From contig CM036759.1 in NCBI GenBank assembly GCA_020796225.1, forward strand, positions 22,533,813 through 22,597,812: 64,000 bases of DNA, read 5' to 3'. Under the pieces are notes generated by a model that was not told where the DNA came from, made no database searches, and saw only the letters and a program-made list of their open reading frames with translations. Of this stretch, positions 22,851-34,139 are shown in pieces; position 1 is the stretch's first letter, and each line of letters begins with the position of its first letter. This stretch comes from Arion vulgaris (Eukaryota > Mollusca > Gastropoda > Stylommatophora > Arionidae). Made by a program: the position numbers and the translations under genes.

Positions 22851-23372
22851 ATCTGTTGGGCTGTTCTTTTCTGGCCACTCCAATCTTCAATTCAAGCTCT
22901 TGTAATCTAGCAGTTGAAATGGATTGGATTAGGTAAACATATTTTTTCGCCCACACTCTGTGAGGGTTTTCAAAATATTTGCTCTATCCATTGGCTGCCC
23001 CCCTCCCGATATTGTGGCAGAGCCAGCCTGCTCTCTCATTGCTATCAACACCCTGGTGCCCCAGAACGAAGATTAATATAATTCTGCAAATTGTTGACAC
23101 TTGTAGTGAGTCAGTCCACTGTCTGCGCACCGAAATAGCCTCCACTTTTCAGATAATACTGAATGAATCAATAAGAATGGGCACATGAGTATAGCTTTGT
23201 GACTCAGGCTAGAATAGTAGTCCAATTAAATGCAAGTTGAACTGAGATGGAGCAGTAAAATAAAAAAAATGTGTGCTAAAGCAATCAGCTTTACACCAAG
23301 TTTTACACCAAGTAAACACCAAAGAAGATTCTCACAGGCAGTCTAGATTTGAGTCAAACAAACAATCTTTAC

Positions 23373-23514
23373 CTTCATCTGTTATCTTAGTTCCCTGCAG
23401 CCCAATCCGTAACAAAGAGTTTGTTTTAAGAAGGCCATCCTTCAGTAAGTGAACCCCTTCATTGGTCAGGATATTGTGTCCTATATTAAGTGTTTCTAAA
23501 CTTTCATTTGCGGC
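23373..23514 (-). CDS. PPP1R37: PPP1R37 exon, LRR (SLETLNIGHN segment)
   Basis: This 142-bp exon follows a TTTTTTCCAG acceptor (phase 0) and ends GATGAAG|GTAAAG (phase 1). It encodes AANESLETLNIGHNIL, E-G-V-H-L-L-K-D-G-L and L-L-R-I-G-L-Q-G-T-K-I-T-D-E. The vertebrate counterpart is SLETLNLGHNPI..EGV..LK.GL......R.GL..TK.T.EG. The split Gly codon is completed by the first two bases of the next exon (22622), giving the conserved E-G-A-V-A-L-A-E junction. Confidence 0.92.
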
Positions 23515-23563
23515 CTGGAAAAAAACAACAATAGAATTACAAATTTTGGTTTGTAATAATAGT

Positions 23564-23818
23564 CTTCTTCTTGAATGCTTCATATCGACCACTTGTTAAC
23601 CACTCTTTGTGATTTGCATGTGATCCGAGTCTGTACATTGTTGTACTGTAGATTGTACATTGTGCCAGTTATGCGCCTACAAGTAGGCCAGCACATCCTA
23701 TTTCTGCTATGCTTTTTTTCTGGGCTTCCTTATGCCCTTACCACAGTCGCCTCTTATGACATGCCATGCAGGTTGCTATTCTTTGCTCCCCTTGTGAGCC
23801 CCGGCAACACACAGGCGG
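23564..23818 (-). mobile_element. SINE E
   Basis: This 255-bp element is flanked by TAATAATAGT (23554-23563) and TAACAATAGT (23819-23828). It lies about 50 bp upstream of the acceptor of the PPP1R37 exon at 23514. Confidence 0.78.
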
Positions 23819-24660
23819 TAACAATAGTGAACACGTAGACAATCAGTAATCAGGTAACTGGTGCCATGATGCTCGTCTTATACATTCTTGGCGTCCTATT
23901 TTACTCCATCTGCTTTACCATTAATCAGAATTTCAAGAAAACAAGTATTTCTGAACAACAGTATGTCTCAATTTTTTTTTACAGTACTCCCATGAAAATT
24001 GTCTTTCCGCTTTTGCAATCTTGTTTTCTTTTGTAACTTCTACCACTCCCAAACCCCCACCCTTTTCTTTTTCCACTGGCAAAAGCACTGGTATCTCAAC
24101 TCATCCCTTCAAAGAAATAATCCATCTGAGCCAAATCTGCTCTTGCTACCACATAATTTTAACTTCCAATCAGGCAGTCTCAGTTCATATTAGTAACAGT
24201 ATGTTATTGATCTATCAGCAATCTTATTTATTATTCTAAATTGATATTATAGCTTCTTAATCTGTACTAACTACGAAAGGTGTGCAACAATTATTAAAAA
24301 GTATTATCTTTATTCAAAATCATGGCTAAACAGCAATGAAGCGACACTTTTAATTCTGAATGGTATCATCAGTATTGTTTTCTTGAATACAGAGGTAAAT
24401 CTGTGTGTTTATTGTGTAGCTGTAGCGTATCTACTGGCAAAATAAATTTACGTAGAGAGACATTTCTTCACTATTCATAAAACTTTAATGTTGAATATTA
24501 TATGAATTCTGAATTTCCACTAAATACTAGAATTTCATCAACTTGAAGCAAATTTCACACTAATTATGCAAGTACAATATTTTTTATAGTTAAGCGTTTT
24601 GTCAGGATTAAGTTTTAATCTGTTATTATTTTTATATCAGTATTAATATTCACAAAACCG

Positions 24661-24950
24661 TGCTTGAATTACATAGATAAACAAAGAATGAAGTGGTTTG
24701 GCCACTTAATAAGAATGCATCCAAACTCCACAGTATACAGAGTCTTCTACAACAGAACATCGGGAAAGAAGGCAAAAGGAAGACCACGGAAAAGATGGTA
24801 AGATGGCGTAGCAGAATCCTGTGAAAGAGCAAAGATAACAATCACACAAGCCACCAGAACAGCGCAAGACAAAAACAGAAAACCACGACACTGGGCAACA
24901 ACCCGGTAGCAGTGTGACGACAAAAGAAAGAAAGAAGAAGAATTAATTTT
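24661..24950 (+). mobile_element. LINE (family g) 3' remnant
   Basis: Reads Q-R-M-K-W-F-G-H-L-I-R-M, G-R-P-R-K-R-W and ends in a GAAAGAAGAAG tail; one internal stop. Lies in the intron below exon 25470. Confidence 0.65.
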
Positions 24951-24959
24951 CAAGTAGTA

Positions 24960-25115
24960 GCACGCCCCTTGCCGAATGTCGCTTTCATTACAGCCCGCCT
25001 GAAAAACTCTGTCTCTGGCAAGTTCTCCCACACCTTCAAGCGTCATGTTCAAAGTTTCTTTGATGTCCTGCTGCCACCTTCGTTGTGGTCATGCCCTGTC
25101 TCACACTCCTGGAAC
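24960..25115 (-). mobile_element. LINE 3' remnant, inverted
   Basis: The minus strand reads R-R-W-Q-Q-D-I-K-E-T-L and R-D-R-V-F; family-e-like end (gaggcgggc... region). Confidence 0.5.
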
Positions 25116-25469
25116 CATGCCTCCTATTAGAGTATTAATATTACTTTATTATTATTATTGCAACTGTCACGTAGCTTCTGTGCTTCAATAGCCATTAGTC
25201 AGATGCACCTGAATATATAAAAATGATGGACATCACCGATCTAGTGTTTCTACTCTGTGACTTCTATAATCAGACTGTCAAGTCAGGTTAAATAAAAAAG
25301 ATGATTGTATACTTCCCTGTCTTAACCCCAGCGCTGACAAAACAAAATTCTGCCATATTCTTGTAAACTACTCCAAGAAATATGGTTCTATTAATTCATA
25401 CTTATATTTTTGACAAGTTTCTTTGTATTCGAAAAAAGAAAAATGACTTTAAAAGAATTTTTCACTTAC

Positions 25470-25595
25470 AAGGGCTCTTCCTAATGCAGGCATGGCCTGG
25501 TAATTTATTGCATTGTTCCACAACACTAAAGTACGCAACCCAGGCCCCTTGCCTTGCTCCATCAGTCCATCAGATATATGACTAGTACCAACATC
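25470..25595 (-). CDS. PPP1R37: PPP1R37 exon, LRR (LVLWNN segment)
   Basis: This 126-bp exon (42 codons, phase 0 both ends) lies between TTTTCAG and CTT|GTAAGT. It encodes D-V-G-T-S, I-S-D-G-L-M-E-Q-G-K-G, then LRTLVLWNNAI and M-P-A-L-G-R-A-L. Vertebrate PPP1R37 has GLAYICEGL...LVTLVLWNNQLT...F at the same place. The exon sits alone between a LINE remnant (24960-25110) and a region I cannot classify (25700-26100). Confidence 0.92.
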
Positions 25596-26136
25596 CTGAA
25601 AATAAAGTATCATATATAACATAAGTTATTTTGGAAAATGCCTGATTAGAAATTTGATAAAACCTCAGTGCATTGAAGGAAATTTATGGACAACTGATAG
25701 CTGTCCATCGCGGCAAAGATGACAGCAGCCTCAGATGTGTGTTTATTGCTGCATCTCTCTGGTGTGCAAGGAGGTGATTGTTAGAGTTCAATCTTGAAAC
25801 GCAATCTAGTACCACTGGTGGGACATACAAGATCAGGGTTGAGCATAGTAGTGTTCTATCTTTTTAAGCAGCTTGTTTTTTTTCTGTCTCTGCAGTATAA
25901 CAATTCTCATCTATGTGAGTTCCTCTTGTGAGGCTGCAGCAGCACAATTGGTGATCGTGCGTAATGGATTTCCAACATGTAGTGTCTATATCGTAGAATT
26001 TAATAGACACTTTAAGAGTTCGCTGGAGCATTTTTCTGTCCACCAACCAGTTGTTTACCCCAATCTAACTCACAATAATCATCTGTTTGGGATGAATTTA
26101 TGAGGCATTCAGGCAAAGAGTCAGGCTCATCTCACT

Positions 26137-26328
<192 letters not shown>

Positions 26329-26479
26329 TTTATATATTATATTTTACTGTTGGGGTGGCAAAGTTCTGCTCAGGACAAGCTATTTAATGACGATGATGAT
26401 AATTATATTTTACATATATATTTCGTTTTTCATTGTTAGTAACATATATTCATTTTAGGTCAGTTAGGGATTTACTGTC

Positions 26480-26650
26480 TGATTGTATCTGTGATGTAAC
26501 ATAAGAACTGTCTTGATCTCTTCATTCATTTTGTATCCTTTGCTTGATATATGCCTTTTGGTCAAAATGTAGCTGTATTTTGTTTTTGTACTTTTTAAAA
26601 CTACATTATTTTGTTTTTATGTGTTTTGCCTTTACAGGTGTGGAAAATTA
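26480..26650 (+). repeat. Dispersed repeat with hammerhead-like motif
   Basis: 26543-26566 reads TTGATATATGCC, TTTT, GGTCAAAATG; same downstream text as the 10.2-kb copy. Confidence 0.45.
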
Positions 26651-26922
26651 GCGAGGATAGCAACTGATCCCTCAATCTCTAAATGTTGAAGATTATTATT
26701 GCAAGGTTGCCAACACTTGAAACTATGATGGCTTTAAATATAACAAGAATTACCTTCATCTTTTTTTAAAATATATTTTCTCTCGTTTTCTTTTTGATCT
26801 TTATATTTTTATCTTTTTAATATATATATATATATAAATCTAAATTTATATATGTATATATCTAAACAGCCAATATTATTTACAGCATCCAGTGGTTGCA
26901 CATTTCTAAGACAGACACCAAC

Positions 26923-27068
26923 CTGAAGGTGATTATTGCGCAGATCTAACAGACTGAGTTTACGATTGTAGCGAAGTAGATTTCCAAGCTGTACTCCATC
27001 TGTGGGCACAAGTTTGTTTTCTGCTAGAAACAACTCTTGAAGTGTTTCATTCATTTTTAAGGCAGCCA
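26923..27068 (-). CDS. PPP1R37: PPP1R37 exon, LRR (GNLLRYNRKL segment)
   Basis: This 146-bp exon follows TATTTACAG and ends CTTCAG|GTTGGT. The first two bases complete a Val codon with the preceding exon and it leaves in phase 0. It encodes AALKMNETLQELFLAENKL, VQLGNLLRYNRKLSLLDLRNNHLQ: two full LRRs with the Leu spacing of the RNase-inhibitor type. Vertebrate PPP1R37 has A-L-K-M-N, L-R-E-L-Y-L-A-D-N-K-L, Q-L-G-N-L-L and L-D-L-R-N-N-H at the same positions. About 600 bp downstream in the intron lies a (TA)n tract of roughly 90 units. Confidence 0.92.
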
Positions 27069-27114
27069 CTGTAAATAAAATCAAACAATTTTAATCAGGA
27101 TAATGTCCAGCAAT

Positions 27115-27480
27115 AAACTAATCTCATATTGAAAATACTCCATCTATGATGGTATGACAGGACCACAAACAGGGAACTGTGAGATAGAGTGGAATAACTG
27201 CAAATATAACAAGAGATAAAGGACAGAACGTGGTGATGGATAGGACACACACTGAGGAAACCTCCTGGCAGCATCACAAGACAGGCCCTCCGATGGAACC
27301 CTCAAGGTAATAGATGTAAGGAAGACCCAGGAACACCTGGAGGCGGGAGTTGGAAACAGAATGCAAGAGAATGGGAAGAGAGTGGAGAGATCTGGAAAAG
27401 ATTACCTTGGATGGGAGGCTTGGAAACCTTGGTTACAATTTTATGCATCCCTAGGGTTGAAGGGTGAAGAAGAATATTAA
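27115..27480 (+). mobile_element. LINE (family b) 3' remnant
   Basis: Contains 'gatggataggacacacactg' (W-I-G-H-T-L-R region) and the W-N-P-Q-G segment of the 28508/34730 family, with frame breaks; lies between PPP1R37 exons. Confidence 0.65.
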
Positions 27481-27619
27481 AAATACAAAGTTTACTAATT
27501 CTACAGAAGTAGTATCAATCTGCGAAAAGAGTTGGCGGAATTGTGAGACGCTTTCTTTGGTAAGTCTCTAAACTTCAGTGTTGAAGTAGAATAACTAAGT
27601 TACTAAATCACTATTAGCC

Positions 27620-27935
27620 TTCAACAAGACCAGTTTAGAAATGAAGACATCAGGGGAAAAAGTGGGTACAACATCAGTACTGAACTTCATCAAAAACAAC
27701 AAATTAAATGGTTCGGCCACATAAGCTGATTGCCAACAGACAGTGTGCCTCAAAGAGCAATGTTACTCCGATATAGTGGATACAAAGTAAAAGGCCATCC
27801 ACGCAAAAGGTGGACCTCAGAGATAAAAGATTCGATGTAAAACACTGTTTGTGAAGCACATACCAGAGTCTGTTCTAGAAATCTCTTTTTATCCTAACGC
27901 TGTGAGGCAAAACAGGATTAGAGGAAAGGAAAAAG
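27620..27935 (+). mobile_element. LINE (family d) 3' remnant
   Basis: Same sequence family as 6195-6640: encodes N-E-D-I-R, then I-K-W-F-G-H, and closes with a tail reading gtgaggcaaaacaggatta. Frame-broken, inside a PPP1R37 intron. Confidence 0.68.
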
Positions 27936-28507
27936 AAGTCATGATTGACTATAAGATAAAGCATCCACGAACGAATGACAGGTGTCTAATCTTCAGTTGC
28001 AATTAGGAAGATGTTCCGTGCCATGTTCTCTTCTGCTTGCTGCACATGATTTTCTTAACCTAGCTTAAGATGCCACTGTAGATTACATCTCCAGTTTGTG
28101 TTCTCAAAAGTCAGGTCCTCCCAAGAGTCTAGGCATATGCCCAGTACCTTTATATGCAAATACAGTCGCCAAGCTGCTTTTGTCACCATTGTCAACTGCT
28201 TGCAAAGGATATCCATAGGGATGCAACTATCTTCCATATGAAATACATGGCCAGGTCATTGCACCCTACATTACCTGAGTATTGGGGTGGAGGGAGAAGA
28301 GAGATGTTGCAAGAAATGGCAGAAATGATAGAAAGTCAAGCTTAATATTGATTATCTTAAAAGTCATAACCGTTAAAGTTTAAAACTAAAATCATCCTGA
28401 TGTAAAATTTATATCACTTATTTCAAGACACACCATCGTAAAATACATTATTGACATTTTGTTTCTATACATAAATCAAAAGATTATCAACAACTAATGA
28501 ATGACAT

Positions 28508-29417
28508 CAGGGATGCCTGCTGTCCCCCTCCTCTTCTTGGTGCTACTTGATTGGGTCACACGCACAGCCTACGACAGGTCTGGAAAAGGCATACAGTGGA
28601 CACTTATGTCAAAGCTAGAAGACCTGGATTTTGCGGACGATCTCGCCTTGCTTTCGCATAGACTACAAGACATGCAGGAAAAGTGGATGCTCTGGCACAA
28701 AGCGGACTGAGTCGGCCTTAAAATCAGTCAAGAGAAGACTAAAGTAATGCGTAGCAACAACATACAGCAAGTTCCAATACGGATTGAGGGAAGGGACATA
28801 GAAGATGTGGATGAATTTGTCTACCTTGGAAGTAAGATCAGCAGATCAGGAGGTACAGATGAGGACATTAATGCTAGGATTAGGAAGGCCCGACAGGCCT
28901 TTGCGATCCTGCACATGGTGTGGAAGTCCGCTGCCATCTCCACGAAAACAAAGCTCAGGATTTTCAGCTCAAATGTGAAGTCGGTGTTGCTGTATGGCTC
29001 GGAAACTTGGCGAGTCACTAGGGCAAATACAAATAAGATCCAGACCTTTGTCAACGGATGTTTGCGGCGGATTCTCAGATTGAGATGGTATGATAGAGTT
29101 ACAAACACGGATCTGTGGATAAGAACAGAGCAGGAACCTATGATGACACAGGTCAAGAGGAGAAGATGGCGATGGATAGGCCATACCTTGCGGAAGACAC
29201 AGTCGAGTGTCACTAGACAGGTGCTCGAGTGGAACCCGCAGGGAAAACGAAAAAGAGGACGCCTAAGCAGACTTGGAGACGAGGTCTTACTGAGGAGCTG
29301 AAGAGTGCTCAATTGACCTGGGAGAACATAAAAGAACAGCCAGAGACCGAGAAGAGTGGCGAACAACTGTTGAGGCCTATGCTCCACGAGGAGCGGAGAG
29401 GATTAATGATGATGATG
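28508..29417 (+). mobile_element. 5'-truncated LINE (family b), RT C-terminal half
   Basis: This 910-bp insertion in a PPP1R37 intron is flanked by the 12-bp duplication AATGAATGACAT (28496-28507 and 29418-29429). It encodes F-A-D-D-L-A-L-L-S-H, then [32 protein letters not shown] and G-K-R-K-R-G-R: the end of the reverse transcriptase and the C-terminal tail of a non-LTR element. It has one in-frame stop (after about 68 codons) and a frame shift near the end. It terminates in (GAT)n. It is non-functional and a relatively recent insertion, since the duplication is perfect. Confidence 0.88.
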
Positions 29418-29454
29418 AATGAATGACATAGCAAATATCCTAATAAAAACCTAC

Positions 29455-29605
29455 CCAAAATCACAAGTGGTCTGCCTGATAAATTCATCGTTTCCATATG
29501 CAGATTAGTGAGGTGACAACCAAGCTTGAGAGCTCTACCAAATATAGGTATATTGCGGTCATTGAGGTCACAACTTCTCATGTCCAGGTAGGTGAGGTTT
29601 GGAGT
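29455..29605 (-). CDS. PPP1R37: PPP1R37 exon, LRR (LSGRPL segment)
   Basis: This 151-bp exon enters in phase 0 after an ATCATAG acceptor and leaves in phase 1 at TTGG|GTAGGT. The product reads TPNLTYLDMRSCDL, then G-R-A-L-K-L, then LHMETMNLSGRPLVIL, matching repeats two and three of the vertebrate protein (LQYLDARNT...LHLENASLSGRPL). Immediately downstream (minus sense) lies a 5'-truncated LINE in the opposite orientation (28508-29417), whose target-site duplication ends only 25 bp from this exon's donor. Splicing therefore tolerates a transposon almost touching the splice site. Confidence 0.9.
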
Positions 29606-29689
29606 CTATGATAAGGGTGAAACAGAATGAAATAACAGATGTATGTCATAACAGAATGTATCTGCAACTTTGACAGGACTGTATAAGCG

Positions 29690-29915
29690 ACAGTAACTAG
29701 AGAAGCAGCCAAATCCATTAGGATGACTTTAAGCCTATTTTGTTTCCATCCTTTTGCCCAGTATAGGTATGGCTCCTAAAGTCTCTTTGTGTAAAAGCAG
29801 AGACCGTAACTAGAGAGACAGCCAAATCCATTGAGGATGACTTTAAGCCTATTTTGTTCCCATCCTTTTGCCCAGTCCATTTATGGCTTCTAAAGTTTCT
29901 TTGTGTAAAGCAAGA
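29690..29915 (+). repeat. Tandem duplication of about 115 bp
   Basis: 'gccaaatccattaggatgac' to 'ctctttgtgtaaaagcagag' repeated once with a few changes, in a PPP1R37 intron about 85 bp from exon 29605. Confidence 0.75.
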
Positions 29916-30164
29916 CACATTAGTTTCCAACGCAGACTGTGATTCAGATCATCAGCTGCTAGTAGCAGATTTCAAAATAAATCTGAAGAAAGTATTAAAT
30001 GGAGCATGACTAATACATTTTGATTTTATCATCACACCACCAGAATATAGAATCAAAGCAAGAATATAGATCAAAGTCAGATTTGTATCCTAGGATTTCG
30101 CTGCCTGTGTAAAAAAAACTTAAATAAAATTTATACAAACTGTGACAATCATAAATTACATCAT

Positions 30165-30295
30165 GAACCCTCACCGGCGCTACAGAGCCCATGCACTGGC
30201 CCTGAAAGTTTTCTGTGTAAGATAGAGATCAGCAGAGCACACATGGTAATTCACTGATGTGTAATGATCAGTCAACCACTTGATCAATCATTCTT
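30165..30295 (+). repeat. Dispersed repeat H
   Basis: 'gcacacatggtaattcactg' and 'caaccacttgatcaatca' shared with the family. Confidence 0.5.
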
Positions 30296-30414
30296 AAACA
30301 ATGCTACTTTCTCAATAAAGAGAGGATTTGAAGATAGATTGTGTAACAATTGAGTGTATGTTTGTAACTAATGTATGTTCAATCAAGCGTGTTGGTCTTG
30401 CTAATAATACTTGC

Positions 30415-30534
30415 CCTTCTTACAAGTCGGGAGCAGGCCTGCCAACCTCTTGCCTGTATATTCTTGTTGGAGGAGATGTTGAGCTGACATGCTGACTCAT
30501 AATACTCAATCATATCAAAGAGAGCCACTGCACA
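30415..30534 (-). CDS. PPP1R37: PPP1R37 exon, LRR (ALFDMIEYYESA segment)
   Basis: This 120-bp exon (40 codons, phase 0 in and out) follows a TTCCCCAG acceptor. It encodes VALFDMIEYYESA, LNIS-N-K-I and a G-W-Q-A stretch, the most conserved part of the PPP1R37 repeats. The length that matches vertebrate proteins ends after Arg-Arg, where the intron would begin GCAAGT (a GC-AG intron with an otherwise perfect AGG|GCAAGT consensus). A GT donor nine bases earlier (CTT|GTAAGA) would be in frame but would delete three conserved residues (V-R-R). I prefer the GC donor; transcript data would decide. Confidence 0.87.
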
Positions 30535-30734
30535 CTGGGGAAGAGGAATGCAAATGTATCAATCATAAAGAACACAATAATGTCTTATAACCTCCTGCAA
30601 GAAGACTGCTTCACAACACTTTATGTGGTGTTCTTGCAAGAAGTCTGCATTGCATCAACCTAGATAGTGTTCTTGCAGGAAGCATACATCAGAGCACTTT
30701 ATATAATGCTATTGCAGGGGTTAATAGTTAATTG

Positions 30735-30960
30735 CATATCCTTTACAGGATTTTGCGAATCAACCCCAGCTTTTTTAAAACGCTGTTTATGATTTTTCTA
30801 GGCATTATCCCGTTCAGTAGTTTGCCATTGCTTTCTGAACGGTGGTGCCATCGTCCTTTTGTAAAATTCCATGCGAAACACTGTGCAACCAAACTGTCCG
30901 CAGCGTGATTCGAACTCAGAACATTGGGGTTAATAGACCGAGTCACTTTATCCCCTAGGC
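30735..30960 (-). mobile_element. SINE M, tRNA-derived, with a BovB/Ceph-type core motif
   Basis: Minus sense: A box TGGCCTAGGGGATAAAGTG, B box GAGTTCGAATCACG, then 'gaaagcaatggcaaactact' and 'tgcctagaaaaatc'. The last two resemble a core shared by cephalopod Ceph-type SINEs and BovB-related SINEs (from general knowledge). A second copy is at 5296-5485. Confidence 0.68.
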
Positions 30961-31149
30961 CAGACATATATATATATATACACCACTATAGTAAAAGTCT
31001 AGGTAGGAAAATGTAAGCAGAAAAGATAGTTAAATCCCATAATTTGAGAAAAAGTCCATCCAGGCTGTAAGTAAAGAACATTTTCTACACCGTAATGATT
31101 ACCATACTGTCAATCAGCAGAGGCTGATTACCCCTCTTCTCCATGGGAC

Positions 31150-31305
31150 ATGACATAACAGATAAATCAAGCCTATGCACAGACTCTATGATACAGACAC
31201 TGATGCTAAGGAAAGCAAACTTTCATGCACAAATTAGTCAGAGCCAACATACTAGTCACCCTGCCATGACTACATCTAAATTCAAAGCAGGCAAACGAGA
31301 ATAAG
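31150..31305 (+). repeat. Dispersed repeat D
   Basis: 'taaggaaagcaaactttcatg' and 'catgactacatctaaattca' match 6965-7095. Confidence 0.5.
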
Positions 31306-31309
31306 AAAT

Positions 31310-33540
31310 AAATACTTCTCACTTTGATTGAGAATATCTTTAACTTTAAATAGAATACCTTTAACTTGTGTTTAAACACATTTCATTTTGTAACAAAGAA
31401 ATGTTACTTTTGACAACAATGACATATTTTTTTGCAATCTGATTTGAATGCTGCATTCTTTGTTTAAGTTTGTTGTTATTTTCAACACTAGACATCATGA
31501 CAATGAGTAAAGCTGATAACATTTTATTATTTACTGGAACTTTCATTCTGTCAGGTCGCATGACCAAGGCTCTTCAAACATGATTCACAAACAAGTTGAG
31601 ATGTTTACCAAGAGATTTTAAGTAACATCAAGACAAACCAAGCCCCGTGATTCAAATACCTGGGAAACATATTTATAGAGGATGGATGACCTGACACAGA
31701 ATTTGAAACAAGATATCAAAAGGCAAAAATGTTGACATATCTACTATCACCATAATTTAAACATTCAAATATCAGAATGAGAACCAATAATGCATAAATG
31801 TTATAGTTTATTTATAGCAAAACTCTGCTAGCAATATCAAACATGGGTTGTCATCTAAAACAAAGGAAAATAAGATGATGGCGTGTAAGATGAGATGATT
31901 AAGAAAGTCATACTTACTACAAGGAGAGATAAATGAGATATTATGATACAACCAGGAAAGGACATTTTCTATTAAATTGCTTTTTATTTTTGCTTTAGTG
32001 GTTGATAAAGAATCACTAATTTTCTGGAGTGTTCAAGGCTTTAAAAAATGTTTTGGTGTAGTGGGAGATACAGACAGATGAAGAGGGTGTGGTGGAGAGA
32101 TAGAGAAAAAGATAAAGGTTAGAACATCTGAGAATCTAGCTGCTTTAAATGTTTACAATAACAAACAATCTGCTTTTAGAAAATGGGTACAACAAGAAAC
32201 AGATGGATAAACTCAAAAATTGAAATGTGGAAAGAAACAATCAAAAGAAAACAAAAATAAAATTAAGAACATATGTAAATAGTGCAAATCATCAGGGGAA
32301 AAAGTATAACATTCTCCAATGTTTTCCGATGTAACTATCACTTCTAGAGTACATTTTGTACATAGGGTTTCCAGTTTATCTTGGTGGAAATTTATCCGAA
32401 CTATAGAGAATTAAAAAGTGTATATTTGTGTACTAGTCCACTGTTTTGTTCAAGGTCTTCATAACAACACCTTAACAGCAGGCATCTTTAAGACAAAACA
32501 CTTGGGCTTTGAGACCAAAGTATTATCATGGTGATAAACAGCAAATCTAGCAGTTGGCAGTCATAGTTATCAATTTCAGAAATAGTAACTCAGTAAAATA
32601 TAGTAATAATACGAGCAGAATGTTAAAAAAAACCATTATGGCTCTCAGGTCAATCCACCCACAATTGGGTGCAACGAAAAGCACTGGGAAGTAAAGGCAT
32701 GATGTTGACCACATCACTCATCCTGTGCCGATGGTCAATTAAAAATATGGGCCTAACACTGTATTACCCTATATACCACATGGTCATGGATGTCAAAACA
32801 GAAAGGCAGTAAAACTTCCCACAAGTGCAAGTATACCTTGCCCACACTGTACAAGAACATTTCAAGCCCGTATCGGGTTCACTAGTCATCTACGCACACA
32901 CAGACAAACATAGCGCAACTACATTCCCTTGGATGAAAATTTGTGTGGTCATCATCACCCGTGATGGATGAGCATCATCATCACATGGTATAAAAATGGT
33001 TCCTTTGTTTTGTTTTAAATGTTACAAAAAACAGGATGACTTGTCTGAACCCTATTATTACAGTAAGAGACAGAGGGAACAATAATAAATAAAAACATAA
33101 TTTCTCATACTAACACTAGCCAAAAATCAACACAGGACAAATTAAAGAAAAGACAAAGAGAAACAAGATAATATTAGTAAACGAGAGAGGGAACAATAAG
33201 CAAATCTGAACGTTGGTTTAAACAAACTTACAAATTTTTAATGTAAGAGCAAAAAAGAGAGACCAAATAAGCTAATATTTAAAGATATATATGGCCTTTT
33301 TTCGTCTTTACAAACGGTCAATTGGCAAGTGTTTTACTGTGACAACTTGAGTTTTCGCTTGTATCTCTTGTCTTTCAGCTCATGCAACCGAGCTAAAAGC
33401 AAGGATGATGTGTTCTCTCCATTTGTGCCTATCCTGGACAGCTGATATGGGGAATGTGCCTTGTTCATTTTGTGAAAGACTAGTGTAAAGGGTATTATGA
33501 TGGATGTGGTGGGAGGAGTTCTTGTCTAGCTTTATGTAGT
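31310..33540. other. PPP1R37 intron; SINE A, otherwise unclassified
   Basis: AT-rich. 32830-32910 reads (plus) a C2H2-like stretch (C-P-H-C-T-R-T-F...H-L-R-T-H), which looks like the zinc-finger end of a LINE rather than a gene exon. Confidence 0.45.
32640..32790 (+). mobile_element. SINE A, 5'-truncated
   Basis: Shares 'gggaagtaaaggca', 'gttgaccacatcactcatc' and 'gcctaacactgtatta' with the family. Confidence 0.68.
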
Positions 33541-33549
33541 CCATGACAT

Positions 33550-33739
33550 TCAAGCAAGATATGCTGTACCTTCTCACATGAATGACTGCACTTTCTACAG
33601 TGTGGTAGGTGTGTGGTGTTTATTCTGTCTATCTCTATTGTCTAGATACAATAGAAATAGACAGAATAAACCACACACACCTACCACACTGTAGAAAGTG
33701 CAGTCATTCATGTGAGACAGTACAGCATATCTTGCTTGA
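33550..33739. repeat. 190-bp fold-back (inverted repeat, arms about 90 bp)
   Basis: Arms run from TCAAGCAAGATATGCTGTA to its complement TACAGCATATCTTGCTTGA, meeting at CTATTGT-CTAGAT-ACAATAG. Only a few mismatches. Confidence 0.88.
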
Positions 33740-34038
33740 AAAATACAAATAACAGTAAATAATAATTTTTATGTAGTCAATTCGAGACATTAATATTATT
33801 TATAGGATTCTGCAAGGATAACAAAAAAAAAAGTTGAGAAACTCTGCTCTAGAAAATGTGCGTAGATGAAATGCTAAAACTGACTGACAGTTTTATCATA
33901 TCAAGATGAAATGATAAGAAATAAAAACAAATACATTTCAGGGTAAAACTAACATAACAGGCAGAAGACTGGAAGTGTTACTAAATATCTTGTCTAAATT
34001 AGAGTGGATGAATCAAAAAATATATTGGCTCTAGTTAC

Positions 34039-34139
34039 CTCATCATCAAGATGGCTAGCTTCCAAGTCTAGAAGCTTAAACTGTACTCTCCTTAGAACTT
34101 CCTCTAAGCATTCACATTGCTTCTGATCCAACTTTTCTC
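34039..34139 (-). CDS. PPP1R37: PPP1R37 exon, start of the LRR domain (first exon seen)
   Basis: This 101-bp exon follows a TTTTCAG acceptor and ends GAG|GTAACT. It enters with two bases finishing a Gly codon and leaves in phase 0. It encodes about 34 residues: GEKLD, then C-E-x-L-E-E-V, then QFKLLDLE and LDDE. Vertebrate PPP1R37 has the same order (GEKLD...LEEV...QFK..DLE), which fixes it as the beginning of the leucine-rich repeats. The previous exon must end in phase 1, probably after a Leu-Lys-Gly-type segment. I could not find it convincingly; 34346-34420 gives a superficially compatible donor but looks like LINE tail. Confidence 0.88.
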
